Below, in pieces: positions 1 to 11,174 of a stretch of DNA of 64,000 nt. The position numbers and the translations under genes are program-made. Within the stretch, counting starts at the first letter, position 1, and each line of letters opens with the position of its first letter. The notes beneath the pieces were generated by a model. That model saw only the letters and a list, made by a program, of their open reading frames with translations. It made no database searches and was not told the DNA's origin. The DNA is from Pithys albifrons albifrons (taxonomy: Eukaryota; Chordata; Aves; Passeriformes; Thamnophilidae): contig NC_092497.1 of assembly GCF_047495875.1 (NCBI RefSeq), positions 2,812,937 through 2,876,936 of the forward strand, read 5' to 3'.

Positions 1-631
1 GTCTCTTCTGCCTACCCTGATCCTTTAGGGTGATGACTTTCTGTCTCAATGTGGGTTCTGCAGCATTCAGCACAGCAGGGACTCGGTCTCAGCTGGAAAC
101 ACTAATGTCATTGCAGAGCAACTTTGAAATTACAAATAAAGGCAGTTTCCTCCCTATTATCTGGGAATAGAGTATGCAGAGGCTTTTCTGGTACTGGATA
201 CATTGCTAATGACTGTCTTAAAAGCTAAAACATTTGTAGCATGGAAAGTATTTCTGGTGCAGAACACAGGTGTGTCTGGGCACTGCTGCCAGGAAATTTC
301 TGCCTGAGGATGTGCACGGGTGCAGCTGGGCCAGTCAACTTCTCCATCCCCTGGGGCAGGAGGGTCTGAGACAGCCCAGGGAGGCTGAGTGATGCTTTAG
401 CAGGCTTTGAGGAGGTTGTAGGCACATGGGAGAGGAACTCAGTAACTGTTTCAGAGGGAATTTGGCAGCACCTGAAGAGCTAAGTGACTGAGCCCTTGTT
501 ATTGATTTAGATCCTTCACTTTAAGCAAATAGAGCAAAGATAGCTCAACGAATTGGCATACTTGCTGCAAAGGACCCCAGAATTTCTGCTGTTATTCTGG
601 TCTCCAACATGTGGATCTGATCTGGAAATTG

Positions 632-807
632 GAGAATTTGTGCCCAGAGAAGCTGTGGCTGCCCCAGATCTGGAAGTGTTCAAGGCTGAGTTGGACGGGG
701 CTTGGACCAACCTGGGATAGTGGAAGGTGTCTCTGCCCATGGCAGGGAGCTGGAACTGGATGAGCTTGAAGGTCCCTTCCAACCCAAAGCAGACTGTTAT
801 TCTATGA
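632..807 (+). repeat. CR1 LINE 3' fragment
   Basis: The + strand reads as the CR1 3' end: a 'cccagagaagctgtggctg' segment, then 'ggggcttgga', 'ggaaggtgtctctgcccatgg' and 'ggtcccttccaacccaa', ending in the terminal 'ttctatga' repeat. It is 5'-truncated, as usual for CR1, with no coding capacity left. Confidence 0.88.
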
Positions 808-2477
808 AACCCACTGAAAGCTTAACTCCAATGAAGGACCTGCATTGGGGTCTGCATATTTATCATCAATACATCAACTATGGTTCTGATCTTTGTAAAC
901 ACTTATTCCTTCTACGGAGTGTCAACAGTGGTACTGGCTTCACTGGCAGCACAAAATTCTCTTTGGGATCATGCTGTTTAATGGTTGGACTCAGTGATCT
1001 TGGAGGCTTTGCCAACCTTAATGACTCTATGATTCAATGCTTGCATTAAATATTAAATGTACTTGGACTTGCTAGCCTGTGCATATATTTTTAAATAAAA
1101 AAAATTAAAATTATGTTTTTTAGTTGTGTAACTTCTAAATAAACAGAGTGGTAGAAACATCTGTTAGCTTTGATTTTAATTTACTATATAACAGCTTACA
1201 TCATAATAAATGATGGTGTGATTTGGATGTAATTTTGAATTTGTCAGGAAGCTCACAGCCAAATCACTGAAGTTAATGGTATTTCAGCAATCAGTTTTAC
1301 TATGTGTCAAATCAGAGGAGCCATTATTGAATTTTAAAAGGCTAAATTACTGTGTTGTTTGTATTGAATCTTATATGCTGTTTCGGATAGTGGAAATGCT
1401 TTCCCTTGGAGGTATGTGTTGGAAAGGGCTTCTGTTTCTGAATAGAAAAACCAAACAGGGTTTCAGTGAAATTGCTGGAATTTCAATTTTAAAGGGGTTA
1501 GGTATATCCAAAAGTAATTTCAAATCTGTCCTAAAGGAAGGAATATATTTCCCAGGTTAGATATAATGCTGTAGTACAGTCCTTTTTAGGAATTAGGAGA
1601 ATTTAGTGGTGCACTGTAATATGTCAGCCACAGAAATTAAGGTACTGACGTGGCTTATCATTAACGGGTAGGGAAAAATCATGTTTACATTTCTTTAGGG
1701 ATGGAAAAGAGAGGGGAACTGCCCTGTATTTGCTTACTTTGAGGTAGTGTCTTTTCCACTGACTACAGCAAGGTCTGCTGAAATCACCATGAGAGCATCA
1801 TCTGGGATCTCTCAGGATGGGCTGGGAACCAGTAGGTGGGTAGCTGTACAATATTCTTACACCTTCTGAAATTGGGAATAGGGGTGGATGTTTATTCTCC
1901 CCCTGAACCTCAAGCCTTTTCAGAGTCTTGGTGTCCTAGACTGATCATTTCTAAGTTTGCATTTTAAAATAAATATTTAAAAAAAAATATATTCCCACAA
2001 AGCACTCCTGGAGCTGAGACATTGTCTTGCTAAGTCAAAACAAGCCTCCTTGCCCTGGTAAGGTGGCTCCCTCTGCTGATATTGGTGCTTTGGAGTTACC
2101 TGCCTGGTCTCTGGAAAGGAAAGGCTTCAGCCAGAGATGCAAATGGTCAATGTTCGTGCCAAGGAAGGGGGTGAGATGGGACTCCTTTGCTGTATTTCTG
2201 TCTATGCTTTGCTAAATCAGCCTGGGCAAGTGCTGTAGTAAATTCTTTATCCTCCCAAGACTGAAATTACCTGTTTAGAGGGTGGCAAAGCTTTTGGTCT
2301 TGACTACTTCCTCTAAGGATTGATTTGTCTTTAAGTTCTCTGATACGTTTGAAGAAAACCAGAGATGCACAGCAAAGTGACTAAGATTGATTTTTTTTCC
2401 CCATCACTTTTAATGTAGATAATGGCAAGAAAGTCACCTGGCCTGATTTTATCATTGTTTCCCCAAACACAGTCCAG

Positions 2478-2630
2478 ATCATAGAAGGAACTTTCAAGCT
2501 CATCCAGTTCCAACTCCCTGCCACAGGCAGGGACACCTTCCACTACAACAGGCTGCCCAGAGCCCCATCCATCCTGGCCTTGTCTGTTTCCAGGGATGGG
2601 GTATCCACCACAACAGAGAATTTTTGTGGC
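2478..2630 (-). repeat. CR1 LINE 3' fragment
   Basis: The + strand carries the reverse complement of the CR1 3' end: 'atcatagaaggaac', then 'ccagttccaactccctgcc', 'agggacaccttccacta' and 'tccagggatggggtatcc'. It is moderately diverged and 5'-truncated. Confidence 0.85.
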
Positions 2631-5120
2631 CTCTTCACGGTTGGATGCAATAAGTCCATGTCTTCACTATGCTGAGGACCCCAGAGCTGGATACATTACC
2701 TATGTGAGGAAGTACTCACGATTTCCCATAGCAAATTTCTGTTTGGTAGGCTTTTCTTTTTCTCTTCTAAATTTTTTGTCTCTCTGTGTGGTTCCTAGCC
2801 CAGAAAAGCTTCTCACATGAAGGAGAGCACTGGCCCATGGCATCCCTGCTGTGCTGGGAGAGCTTTCCATCTCCCTCAGGTGGTGCATGACAGCAATAGA
2901 TATAATGGACTCATTTGGATAATTTAGTACTTGCTTAGTGTATCTGGTTTCTCTAGTGACACTCTGAAGTTCATGCTTGACTTCTCCAACTCTCAGATAA
3001 TAAATGAAAGAGGTTTCACCTTGTTGGCGGCACTGGCGTTTGGCCCATTATCTTTCCCAACATTGTGTACTTGAGAAATTAAATTACCTGGTGTCCTGGT
3101 TACCTCCCTAATGAATGCCATTAATTAATGTGCTTTTCAAAGGAGTAGATGTATTTATTCTTAATCCAAGGGAGAATCTCTTTCCTTGTCTGCCTGTGAG
3201 CAGAGAGCACAGGTGGGACCAGGTCAGTCAATTTGCAGAGGAGTTGTCCACATGGGTCCTCACTAAACGTGGCCTTTGGCTCCTAAGTTGTTTTATAGCA
3301 CCTTTTTGGGGGGGGAAGATCTAGTCCCAGGAGCACCCAGGTTAATGAAAAAGATGATTACCCTTGCAGGTGATGGACCAGTGTAGCAAAGGTGCACTGC
3401 TCATGGTGCAGTGAGAAGATGGATGGAAATGCAGCCTGGTCCTTTGTTAGGAATTAGGAGGAAAGTGGGGACCTGACATCCTCCCTCCCTTTTGCTCCTC
3501 AAATTTCCTCTACCCAGGGGAAGTGGCAACCCTACATATGTTAACAGTATGTGGGACTGTTAACACAAGCTGGGGAGATGTGTGGAAACCTCACATCTTG
3601 AAGGTCCAAGATGGCTTTGGACATTCTTGTGGATGAAGAAAAATGCACTGAAGTAAGCAGGAGGGAGATCAGCGCTGGGGTGGTGGGCTCTAGGTTAGTT
3701 GTATCCATCTGTATTTTACTATGATGGTACTGGAGTGAAAAGGGGAAGACCTGTGGTGCTGGAGGTGATGGACTGGTCTGGTGCCTGGCCTACACTGCAG
3801 ACAGTAGGATTGAAAAGGTGGTATGGAACGACTTGATTTGGGCACAAATTCCTACTTCTGAGATGTCCCAATGCCTTGGCAAGGGAGAAGTCAAGCAGAA
3901 CCTGGTGCTGGGGCTCTTCAGGAGGAGAAGCCACATGAGTGGAAGCAGCAGTGACTTGCTGTATGTCCCTGGGACAGGAACAAAGGCCCTGGGGTTGCTT
4001 GGACCTGCTCTGACTCACGTGGTGCTTCAGGCAGCAATTGGTTCCAATGACATCAGTGTTTCAATTCATGTTTTAAATCTCACTGTGCTCAGTACCTCTC
4101 AGAACTGAATTCTTCAGGTTCTTCACCCCTGCTGACGTGCCTGAAGATAGCTGATTTTCTCCTCATATCCCTGACACTTAGTCACTTCTGCTGCTGCCTC
4201 TCATTGAGATCTGTGGTGTTCTTTACTGTGGAGAAAGAACAGTGTCCTTTTGAAATACTTAAAGTTGATGTGAGTCACAGTGTTTTTAAGAAATACTGGA
4301 TTTTTTAGTCTTCTGTCAGAACAGGCACATCAGAAAGTTTTAGGATGCAAGGAGTTAGGTTGATCCCTCCTGGGGGAGACTTAAAATAACCTTGCAGAAG
4401 ATGAGGAAGAAGGCTCATCGGTGGGATGCTTGGTACTTTGTACAGAAGTGGCTGGTGCTCAGGAGCACTCTTCCCAGTTTTGGTGGTAGGACTAATATAC
4501 ATTGTGATCAAAAAGAAAAGATGAATTGCAGTCTTGGGGCTGAATCTCTCATTCTCTTGAAATCAGCATGATTTGAGCTGTCAGTCTTTAAAGAAAAAGT
4601 CTTCTCAATAGGAAACCAGGTGCAATACTAATAATTGTAGCTAATGCCTTAGCCAGGGCTGCCTGCACAGCTGGTTTAAATAGAAATAATGTCCTTTAAG
4701 ATGTTTAGCTGACAGTTTAGTCCCTTCAGTGCTGAAGTTGTACTTTGTACAGTTGAAATTCTTCATCTCTGTGAGTCGGTCTTACTTTCTTACCGCTTTG
4801 CTAAGAGGCAGCTGAGGAAGCAGATTAAAATGTAATAATTCCAGTAATTCACCAAACTTATTCTTTTAAAGGCTCGGTTTTATACCAGCATCATTCAGAT
4901 GCATTTTCCCAGACTTGTGGCTTCTAAAACAACTCCTGGCTGTGCATAAACCTTAATGGATTACTGCATATAAAACTTGCCAGCTGTGGGCATCTGGAAC
5001 AGATCCTACAGTTCTAGAATAGCCTTCAAACTGGAGGTACTGCAGCTCCAGGGAAAAGCAGATGAGGGCATCACACTCCTTATTTCTATTGAAAGTCTCA
5101 TCAGCGAAGACCTCTGGGAA

Positions 5121-5288
5121 ATCATAGAACAGTTAGGGCTGGGAGGGACCTTAAACACCATCTCATTTTAACCCCCTGCCATGGGAAGGGACACTTTTCA
5201 CTAGACCAAGTTGCTCAGAGCTCCATCCAACCTGGCCTTGGACACTTCCAGGCACGGGACAGCCATAGCAAAGAATTTCTTCCTAATA
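5121..5288 (-). repeat. CR1 LINE 3' fragment
   Basis: Reverse-complement CR1 3' end: 'atcatagaacagttagggc', 'ggagggaccttaaacacca', 'ccctgccatgggaagggac', 'ccatccaacctggccttgg' and, at the truncated end, 'agaatttcttcctaatatg'. No coding remnant. Confidence 0.9.
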
Positions 5289-5589
5289 TGTACTCCAAAC
5301 CTACCCTTCTTTCAGTTTGTTGACCCTACACTGAGTTCTGTGTTCCTGCAGCTCCTCTGGCACCTGAAGCTGGATAGGTAATGTTTACTGTCTGTGTGAT
5401 TCTGTCTTGGGAGGTGCAGGTTTGCTCCAGGAGGTGCCAGTGGGGTCTGTGCTCTGATATCTGTATGTTTAGGCAATGGGAGAGGCTTCCTTCTGCACTC
5501 TGGAAAAGTCCCACCAATAGCTATGTCAACATGGATTTAAAATCCTAGCTTCACTCAACCTTTCTTTAAAGTTAATTGAATAATAAATA

Positions 5590-5713
5590 TATTATTATTA
5601 TTATTGTTGTTGTTTTGTTGTTGTTGTTGTTGTTACATATATATATGATATATAAATACATGGGATATAGATATATATAAAGAAATGGGATATACATATA
5701 TATATATATATAA
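5590..5713. repeat. Compound microsatellite (ATT)n-(GTT)n-(AT)n
   Basis: Adjacent runs of ATT, GTT/TTG and AT units, with a degenerate 'gggatata-atatata' spacer repeated twice before a final pure AT run at about 5696-5712. It lies downstream of the CR1 fragment but is separated from it. Likely length-polymorphic. Confidence 0.9.
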
Positions 5714-7125
5714 GGTGTTTTCCAGGCAAATTCTGTCAGGAGCTTTCATGCTTTATTCTTGTTTTCAAGGCTTTTTCTTACAATCTCAAATGAAGCAGCT
5801 TCCCTGATCCTATGTTTGGGATGGCTACAGCAGTAGCTGTTTCAAGGCCTTTGAGGACTCAGGGTCTTTAAGAATGTCCCTGCTGATGGATGCCTGTGGT
5901 TTCCAGGGAGCTCTCTGTAGGACACTTAACATCCCACTGCGTTTTGCTAGGAAGTATTTCTCTTGGCTAAACTCCGTTTTACCAGCAGAGGCCGATATGT
6001 CCATGTGCTTGAAGGCAGCAAGTTCGCACTGAAACCCACGGACATATTAAATATTAAAACCTCTCCAGCCCGCCTGAGATGGTTTGGTCCCTGTTTCCCA
6101 GTATCCCCACACTGCCTCTCGCTGAGCTGGTGGAATTGCAATGCAGATTTTGTTATTTGACTTTAAAATAAAATAAATAAATGTAAGGAGTAGCCAACTG
6201 GGGCTGGAATGAAAAGCCAAGCTCTTTGTAGGCTCTGTGAGGTCTGATTAAACCTGTCATGAGCACCATGTCTGGTACTGCAATACTGGAGAGCAGCTCC
6301 CCCAGCACCTCCACTGCCCAGCCTGGTGTAATTCCGGGCATCACTCATGTGCATGGCACAGAAATAAAATGTCTCCATTGGAGGAATCCTTTGGTATTTA
6401 TTTCTGTGGCCTTAAAGAAATTTATTTTCCAAAGGAGATGGACTCTGTGTATATATATTATAAGTAAGTGATGTGCTGGGCTGCAGGGAGTATTTTCAAG
6501 AAACTATCCAGAGATGGAGGTAGAGCCTGCTTTAACTGTAAGTAAATGCACAGCAAAAAATATGAATTCTGAGGCTGTGCTCTTGGTGCTGCAGATTTCC
6601 TGAGTGGTTCAAACTCACTCAAAGCTCTGATAACTGGAGATCAAAGTTGCCCTTCTTTTCTACATTTTACCACAATCTTTACCCCTCACTGGACCAGTAG
6701 GGGAGGCAAAGTAAAACAGATGTTTCATAAAACATCTGAGAAACACCTTTTCCTGTATCTAAACTGTCTTGCTGTCTATCCCTTGCAGATAATTTCTTTG
6801 CCCTTGTCTCCTTGGGATGTGGTGGTGACCAAAAGAGCACCTAAACACAGACCATGCATGCAGACACCAACGTTTTCTTTAAATTGCCCCAGACTGTGCA
6901 AAGAGGATGACAGACCTCCCCAACCACAAGTGCAGAGCAGCATGTATTGAAATATAACTTCTGAAACAGGAGGCTTTCCTGCACCTGCCTTGGGAAGGAG
7001 ACTGGAACAAGTGTTTCCTTTGGGGTATGTCAGCTGTGTTGAATGGCACATGGGTAGAGACATCTGGCTTTTATGATAGTAAGTGCAAAATAAGAATGAC
7101 ATAGAAGGGAATGAACTAAAGAAAA

Positions 7126-7129
7126 GGTG
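7126..7129. repeat. Target-site duplication GGTG, left copy
   Basis: The four bases just left of the left LTR are GGTG, and the four bases just right of the right LTR (15485-15488) are also GGTG. With LTR ends of TG...CA this is the footprint of integrase-mediated insertion and shows the element sits where it inserted. Confidence 0.88.
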
Positions 7130-7655
7130 TGTCGCAGGTTTGGCCTAGCTGTTGCCAACCCTGGACTGGCCCCCCTTCTCCCCCAGAACCTTCCCAGCAA
7201 AGGAAAGAAAAAAAAACTGAAAAGAAACGCACTCTAAAGAAACTGAACTGAATAAAAAGAATAAATTATATTTACTAACATTTACAAACCACACTGTATA
7301 CACAACACATAGGATCCCACCTCCCAGGGGAGAGGGGAAAGGGAGAAAAGGGGATTGATTAGCTGGGAAATAGGGAAGACACCAACCCAACCCAAAGAAA
7401 CCGAATGAATCAAAAGAAACACAATTAAAAACCTCAAGGAAGGGGAACAAGAATGAAACAATCTCACCCAGGACAGGAGAAACACCAGGCACCGGAGGGA
7501 CCAGGCTTCAACCACCTCCCTCCAGCTCCTCAGCCAAGGAAGGGAAGCAGAACAAAAAACCACTCCCCCACTGCTACGTGGAAGACACGTGTGGAATACT
7601 TGTAACTTCCTTAGATACAATGGTTACTGAGGAAGCCATGGGTCAAACCATTACA
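7130..7655 (-). repeat. 3' LTR of the endogenous retrovirus
   Basis: A 526-bp direct repeat of 14959-15484, with no difference found by eye. It begins TG and ends CA on both strands, as expected of an LTR. In the viral sense it starts TGTAATGG and ends CTGCGACA. The open reading frames inside it (115 and 112 codons, overlapping, - strand) occur identically in the other LTR and have no recognisable domain, so I treat them as chance frames. Confidence 0.96.
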
Positions 7656-7668
7656 TTCTCCACCCCTT
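7656..7668 (-). other. Polypurine tract (plus-strand primer)
   Basis: Immediately upstream of the 3' LTR in the viral sense the sequence is AAGGGGTGGAGAA, purine except for one T. Its position flush against the LTR and its G-run fit the RNase H-resistant primer for plus-strand synthesis. Confidence 0.8.
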
Positions 7669-7973
7669 ATTCCACACTGGTCTTTCCACGCAATCTTCGT
7701 ATTATTGCATTTGCTTATATCCCACACACACATATATATATATATATAGTCCATATGCAGTCCTTCAAGGCAGATGTCTTGTCATCAAGGATCAACACCA
7801 GCATCAGTTCAGCTTTAGTCCATTGCCTTTTGGTTAGAGTCACAGTTCCAAGTTGAGGTCTAGTCCACAGGGCTGCCTTATCGTTGGACATCATGGGATA
7901 CCAGTACCGGCTTTGTTTGGGTTTTTCTCATCTCGTGTCTGGTTTCCTGCAAAACACAACTCAAAGCACAACA
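7669..7973 (-). other. Retroviral tail between pol and the purine tract
   Basis: About 305 bases follow the pol stop. This is far too short for an envelope gene, and I see no signal peptide, fusion peptide or transmembrane pattern. It contains a (TG)n(TA)n microsatellite near 7722-7750. One small - strand ORF (7894 down to 7715, 59 codons, starting with two tandem ATGs) has no similarity I recognise; its C-terminal codons come from the TA repeat, which argues against function. Confidence 0.7.
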
Positions 7974-10900
7974 TTAGTTCTTCCCCAAGGCTAGATTGCC
8001 TTGGGGCACACACTGGATCTCACCATCCTTCCTCATTACCCACCAGGTGTTTCCGGACCCTTGGGCAAAAACAATCCCACGAATGGGTTTGTCTTGGCCC
8101 GAGGGAGGGGTAATCCAGACAGATTTCCCTAACATGCCTCTCAAGTGAATCGCTGGAACTTTGTCTCCATCTACCGTGTGGAGGGATTCTGCTTGGGCAG
8201 GACCAGCTCGATTGACAGAGCCTCTGGTGTTAACCAACCAGGTGGCCTTGGCTAAATGCTTATCCCAGTTCTTGAAGGTTCCTCCACCTAGTGCCTTCAG
8301 AGTTGTTTTTAATAGTCCATTGCACCTTTCAACCTTTCCAGCAGCAGGTGCATGATATGGAATGTGATATACCCATTCAATACCATGCTCCCGTGCCCAA
8401 GTGGCTACTAGATTGTTCTTGAAATGAGTCCCATTATCTGACTCAATGCGATCTGGAGTGCCATGCCTCCACAGGACCTGTTTCTCAAGGCCCAAGATAG
8501 TATTCCGGGCTGTTGCATGTGGTACTGAATATGTCTCTAACCATCCGGTGGTTGCTTCCACCATGGTAAGCACATAGCGCTTACCTTGGCTAGTCTGTGG
8601 CAATGTGATGTAGTCAACCTGCCAGGCCTCTCCGTATTTATACTTGTCCCAGCGTCCACCATACCAAAGGGGCTTCAATCTTTTTGCCTGCTTAATGGCA
8701 GCACAGGTTTCACAATCGCGAATAACCTGGGAAATAGTGTCCATGGTTAAATCCACCCCTCGGTCTCGTGCCCATTTATAGGTTGCGTCCCGGCCTTGAT
8801 GGCCTGAAGCATCATGGGCCCATTGAGCTAGGAACAATTCTCCCTTTTGCTGCCAATCGAGGTCTACTTGTGACACCTCAATCTGTGCAGCTCGGTCTGC
8901 CTGTCTGTTATTATCTTGTTCCTCATTAGCTCGACTTTTGGGCACATGGGCATCTACATGGCGGACTCTCACGTTCAATTTCTTTACTCTGGCAGCAATG
9001 TCTTGCCACAGATCTGCAGCCCAGATGGGCTTCCCTCTACGCCTCCAATTCATCTTCTCCCACCGGTCTAGCCATCCCCAGAGAGCATTTGTTATCATCC
9101 ATGAGTCGGTGTACAAGTAGAGCCTTGGCCATCCTTCTCTTTCTGCAATGTCTAGGGCCAATTGGACAGCTTTGAGTTCTGCGAACTGACTCGATTCGCC
9201 TTTCCCTTCAGTGGCTTCTGCCACCCGTCTGGTGGGACTCCACACAGCTGCTCTCCACTTCCGGCTTCTCCCTACGATACGGCAAGAACCATCAGTGAAA
9301 AGGGCGTAGCGCGTCTCTTCATCTGGCAGCTGATTATATGGTGGAGCTTCTTCAGCTCGACTCACTGACTCTTCCTCTTCTTCATCTGCCAGGCTGAAGT
9401 CCCCACCTTCAGGCCAATTGGTTATAATTTCTAGAATTCCAGGGCGATTCGAGCTCCCAATTCGAACACGTTGTGTAATCAAAGCAATCCACTTGCTCCA
9501 CGTGGCATCGGTGGCATGGTGTGTAGGGGGCACTTTTCCTTTGAACATCCAGCTTAGCACCGGTAGTCGGGGTGCCAGGAAAAGCTGGGCTTCAGTACCA
9601 ATTACCTCTGAGGCTGCTCGTATGCCTTCATATGCCGCTAGGATTTCCTTCTCCATAGGGGTGTAATTGGCCTCAGAGCCTCTGTAGCTTCGGCTCCAGA
9701 AACCAAGTGGTCGCCCTCGTGTCTCACCAGGCACCTTTTGCCAGAGGCTCCAGGAGGGACCTTTATCTCCAGCTGTGGAATAAAGTACATTCTTCACATC
9801 TGGTCCCGTCCTGACTGGTCCAAGAGCCACGGCATGTGCGATTTCTTGCTTGATCTGCTTGAAAGCCTGTTGTTGTTCAGGACCCCATTGGAAAATGTTC
9901 TTTTTACGGGTCACAAAATAGAGAGGGCTCACGATCTGGCTGTACTCTGGGATGTGCATTCGCCAGAAGCCTATGGCTCCCAGAAACGCTTGGGTCTCTT
10001 TCTTATTAGTCGGTGGAGCCATTGCTACAATCTTATTGATGACGTCGGTTGGAATCTGGCGACGTCCATCTTGCCATTTCACCCCAAGGAACTGAATCTC
10101 TCTGGCAGGTCCCTTGACCTTGCTCTTTTTGATGGCAAAACCGGCTTTGAGGAGAATCTGAATAATCTTTCGTCCTTTTCCGAAAACTTCTTCTGCTGTG
10201 TCTCCCCATACAATGACATCATCAATATACTGGATGTGTTCTGGGGCCTCACCCTTCTCCAATGTGGCCTGGATCAGCCCATGACAAATGGTTGGACTGT
10301 GTTTCCACCCCTGGGGCAATCGGTTCCAAGTGTACTGCACGCCCCTCCAGGTGAAAGCAAACTGTGGCCTGCACTCTGGTGCCAGAGGAATGGAGAAGAA
10401 TGCATTAGCAATGTCAATAGTGGCATACCACTTTGCTGCTTTGGACTCCAACTCATACTGGAGCTCCAACATATCTGGCACGGCAGCACTCAGCGGTGGC
10501 GTAACTTCATTCAGGCCACGATAGTCCACAGTCAGTCTCCATTCTCCATCTGATTTACGTACAGGCCAGATAGGGCTGTTGAAGGGTGAGTGTGTTCTGC
10601 TGACCACCCCTTGGCTCTCCAGCTTCCTGATCATTTTATGGATGGGAATCACAGCATCTCGGTTTGTACGATACTGTCGCCTATGTACAGTTGCAGTGGC
10701 CATCGGTACTTCTTGATCTTTGACTTGGAGTAATCCCACAACAGAAGGGTCTTCTGAGAGACCAGGAAGAGCAGACAACTGTTTGGACTCTCCTTCAATC
10801 ACTGTGGCTACACCAAAAGCCCACCGGTACCCCTTCGGGTCCTTAAAATGTCCTCTTTTTAAATAGTCCATACCAAGAATGCTAGGGGCTTCTGGTCCTG

Positions 10901-11171
10901 TCACAATGGAATGCTTTTCCCATTGGTCTCCTGTTAGGCTCATGTCAGCCTTTACCACCGACAGGTCCTGAGACCCTCCGGTAACTCCAGAAATAGACAC
11001 AGTCTCTGTACTCACATGTTCTGATGGCATTAATGTACATTGGGCACCAGTATCTACCAAAGCTCGATATTTCTGAGGATCCGATGTGCCAGGCCATCGA
11101 ACCCACACAGCCCAATAAACCCGATTATCATCCTCGTCCCTCTCCTCCTCCTGGCAGGAGGCAGGGCCCCT
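7974..11171 (-). CDS. pol: Pol polyprotein: protease, RT, RNase H, integrase (ERV-L-like)
   Basis: The frame is open from the codon after the gag UAG to a TAA at 7974-7976. No convincing ATG opens it, and the first usable alternative codon is GTG at 11108, so it is probably made only as a Gag-Pol readthrough product. Residues below are numbered from that GTG. Aspartic protease: LVDTGAQ (17-23). Reverse transcriptase: LTVDYRGLN (192-200), catalytic D232 in TIDIANAFF, LPQGW (264-268) and the YIDD box (294-297). RNase H: acidic residues D606 (FTDGS), E644, D668 (YTDSW) and D738. Integrase: zinc-binding H765, H770, C799, C802; catalytic D832, D891 and E927 with the D-35-E spacing; then a tryptophan-bearing C-terminal domain. 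All key catalytic residues are present and there is no internal stop. It ends after integrase, without the dUTPase seen in mammalian ERV-L. An acidic linker (EEEEE, about 576-580) separates the RT connection from RNase H. Confidence 0.95.
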   Translation of the reverse strand, partial: RGPASCQEEERDEDDNRVYWAVWVRWPGTSDPQKYRALVDTGAQCTLMPSEHVSTETVSISGVTGGSQDLSVVKADMSLTGDQWEKHSIVTGPEAPSILGMDYLKRGHFKDPKGYRWAFGVATVIEGESKQLSALPGLSEDPSVVGLLQVKDQEVPMATATVHRRQYRTNRDAVIPIHKMIRKLESQGVVSRTHSPFNSPIWPVRKSDGEWRLTVDYRGLNEVTPPLSAAVPDMLELQYELESKAAKWYATIDIANAFFSIPLAPECRPQFAFTWRGVQYTWNRLPQGWKHSPTICHGLIQATLEKGEAPEHIQYIDDVIVWGDTAEEVFGKGRKIIQILLKAGFAIKKSKVKGPAREIQFLGVKWQDGRRQIPTDVINKIVAMAPPTNKKETQAFLGAIGFWRMHIPEYSQIVSPLYFVTRKKNIFQWGPEQQQAFKQIKQEIAHAVALGPVRTGPDVKNVLYSTAGDKGPSWSLWQKVPGETRGRPLGFWSRSYRGSEANYTPMEKEILAAYEGIRAASEVIGTEAQLFLAPRLPVLSWMFKGKVPPTHHATDATWSKWIALITQRVRIGSSNRPGILEIITNWPEGGDFSLADEEEEESVSRAEEAPPYNQLPDEETRYALFTDGSCRIVGRSRKWRAAVWSPTRRVAEATEGKGESSQFAELKAVQLALDIAEREGWPRLYLYTDSWMITNALWGWLDRWEKMNWRRRGKPIWAADLWQDIAARVKKLNVRVRHVDAHVPKSRANEEQDNNRQADRAAQIEVSQVDLDWQQKGELFLAQWAHDASGHQGRDATYKWARDRGVDLTMDTISQVIRDCETCAAIKQAKRLKPLWYGGRWDKYKYGEAWQVDYITLPQTSQGKRYVLTMVEATTGWLETYSVPHATARNTILGLEKQVLWRHGTPDRIESDNGTHFKNNLVATWAREHGIEWVYHIPYHAPAAGKVERCNGLLKTTLKALGGGTFKNWDKHLAKATWLVNTRGSVNRAGPAQAESLHTVDGDKVPAIHLRGMLGKSVWITPPSGQDKPIRGIVFAQGSGNTWWVMRKDGEIQCVPQGNLALGKN

Positions 11172-11174
11172 CTA
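11147..11174 (-). promoter_or_regulatory. Gag-pol UAG with downstream hairpin (probable readthrough site)
   Basis: In the viral sense gag ends with two CAA codons and UAG (11174-11172). Pol continues in the same frame. Ten bases after the UAG lies CCTCCT-GCC-AGGAGG (11161-11147), a perfect 6-bp stem with a 3-nt loop. Gammaretroviruses use UAG readthrough promoted by a pseudoknot starting about 8 nt downstream, so the geometry is similar. Same frame, single stop and hairpin are seen; recoding is inferred. I did not identify a pseudoknot partner for the loop. Confidence 0.65.

Larger units (their letters stand above)
1..7125. other. Intergenic DNA left of the retrovirus
   Basis: I see no convincing gene here. 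Open frames on both strands are short, unrelated to each other and lack splice-site context or recognisable domains. The stretch holds three CR1 fragments (632-807, 2478-2630, 5121-5288) and an AT-rich microsatellite cluster (5590-5713), listed separately. The remainder is ordinary AT-rich unique sequence. It lies upstream of LOXHD1, so undetected 5' untranslated exons of that gene remain possible. Confidence 0.6.

Noticed and set aside
5590..5713. AT-rich block as an origin or matrix-attachment site
   Set aside because: It is a plain compound microsatellite; nothing beyond base composition supports a function.
7145..7620. Two overlapping - strand open frames (115 and 112 codons) within the LTR
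   Set aside because: They recur identically at 14974-15449 because both are LTR copies. No domain; LTR open frames of this size are common by chance in T-rich sequence.
7715..7894. 59-codon small ORF after pol
   Set aside because: Its C-terminus is made of a TA/TG microsatellite, and no env or accessory-gene similarity is visible.
9738..10553. Open frame of 271 codons on the + strand
   Set aside because: It is antisense to the reverse-transcriptase coding region of pol, has no recognisable domain, and follows from the codon composition of the opposite strand.
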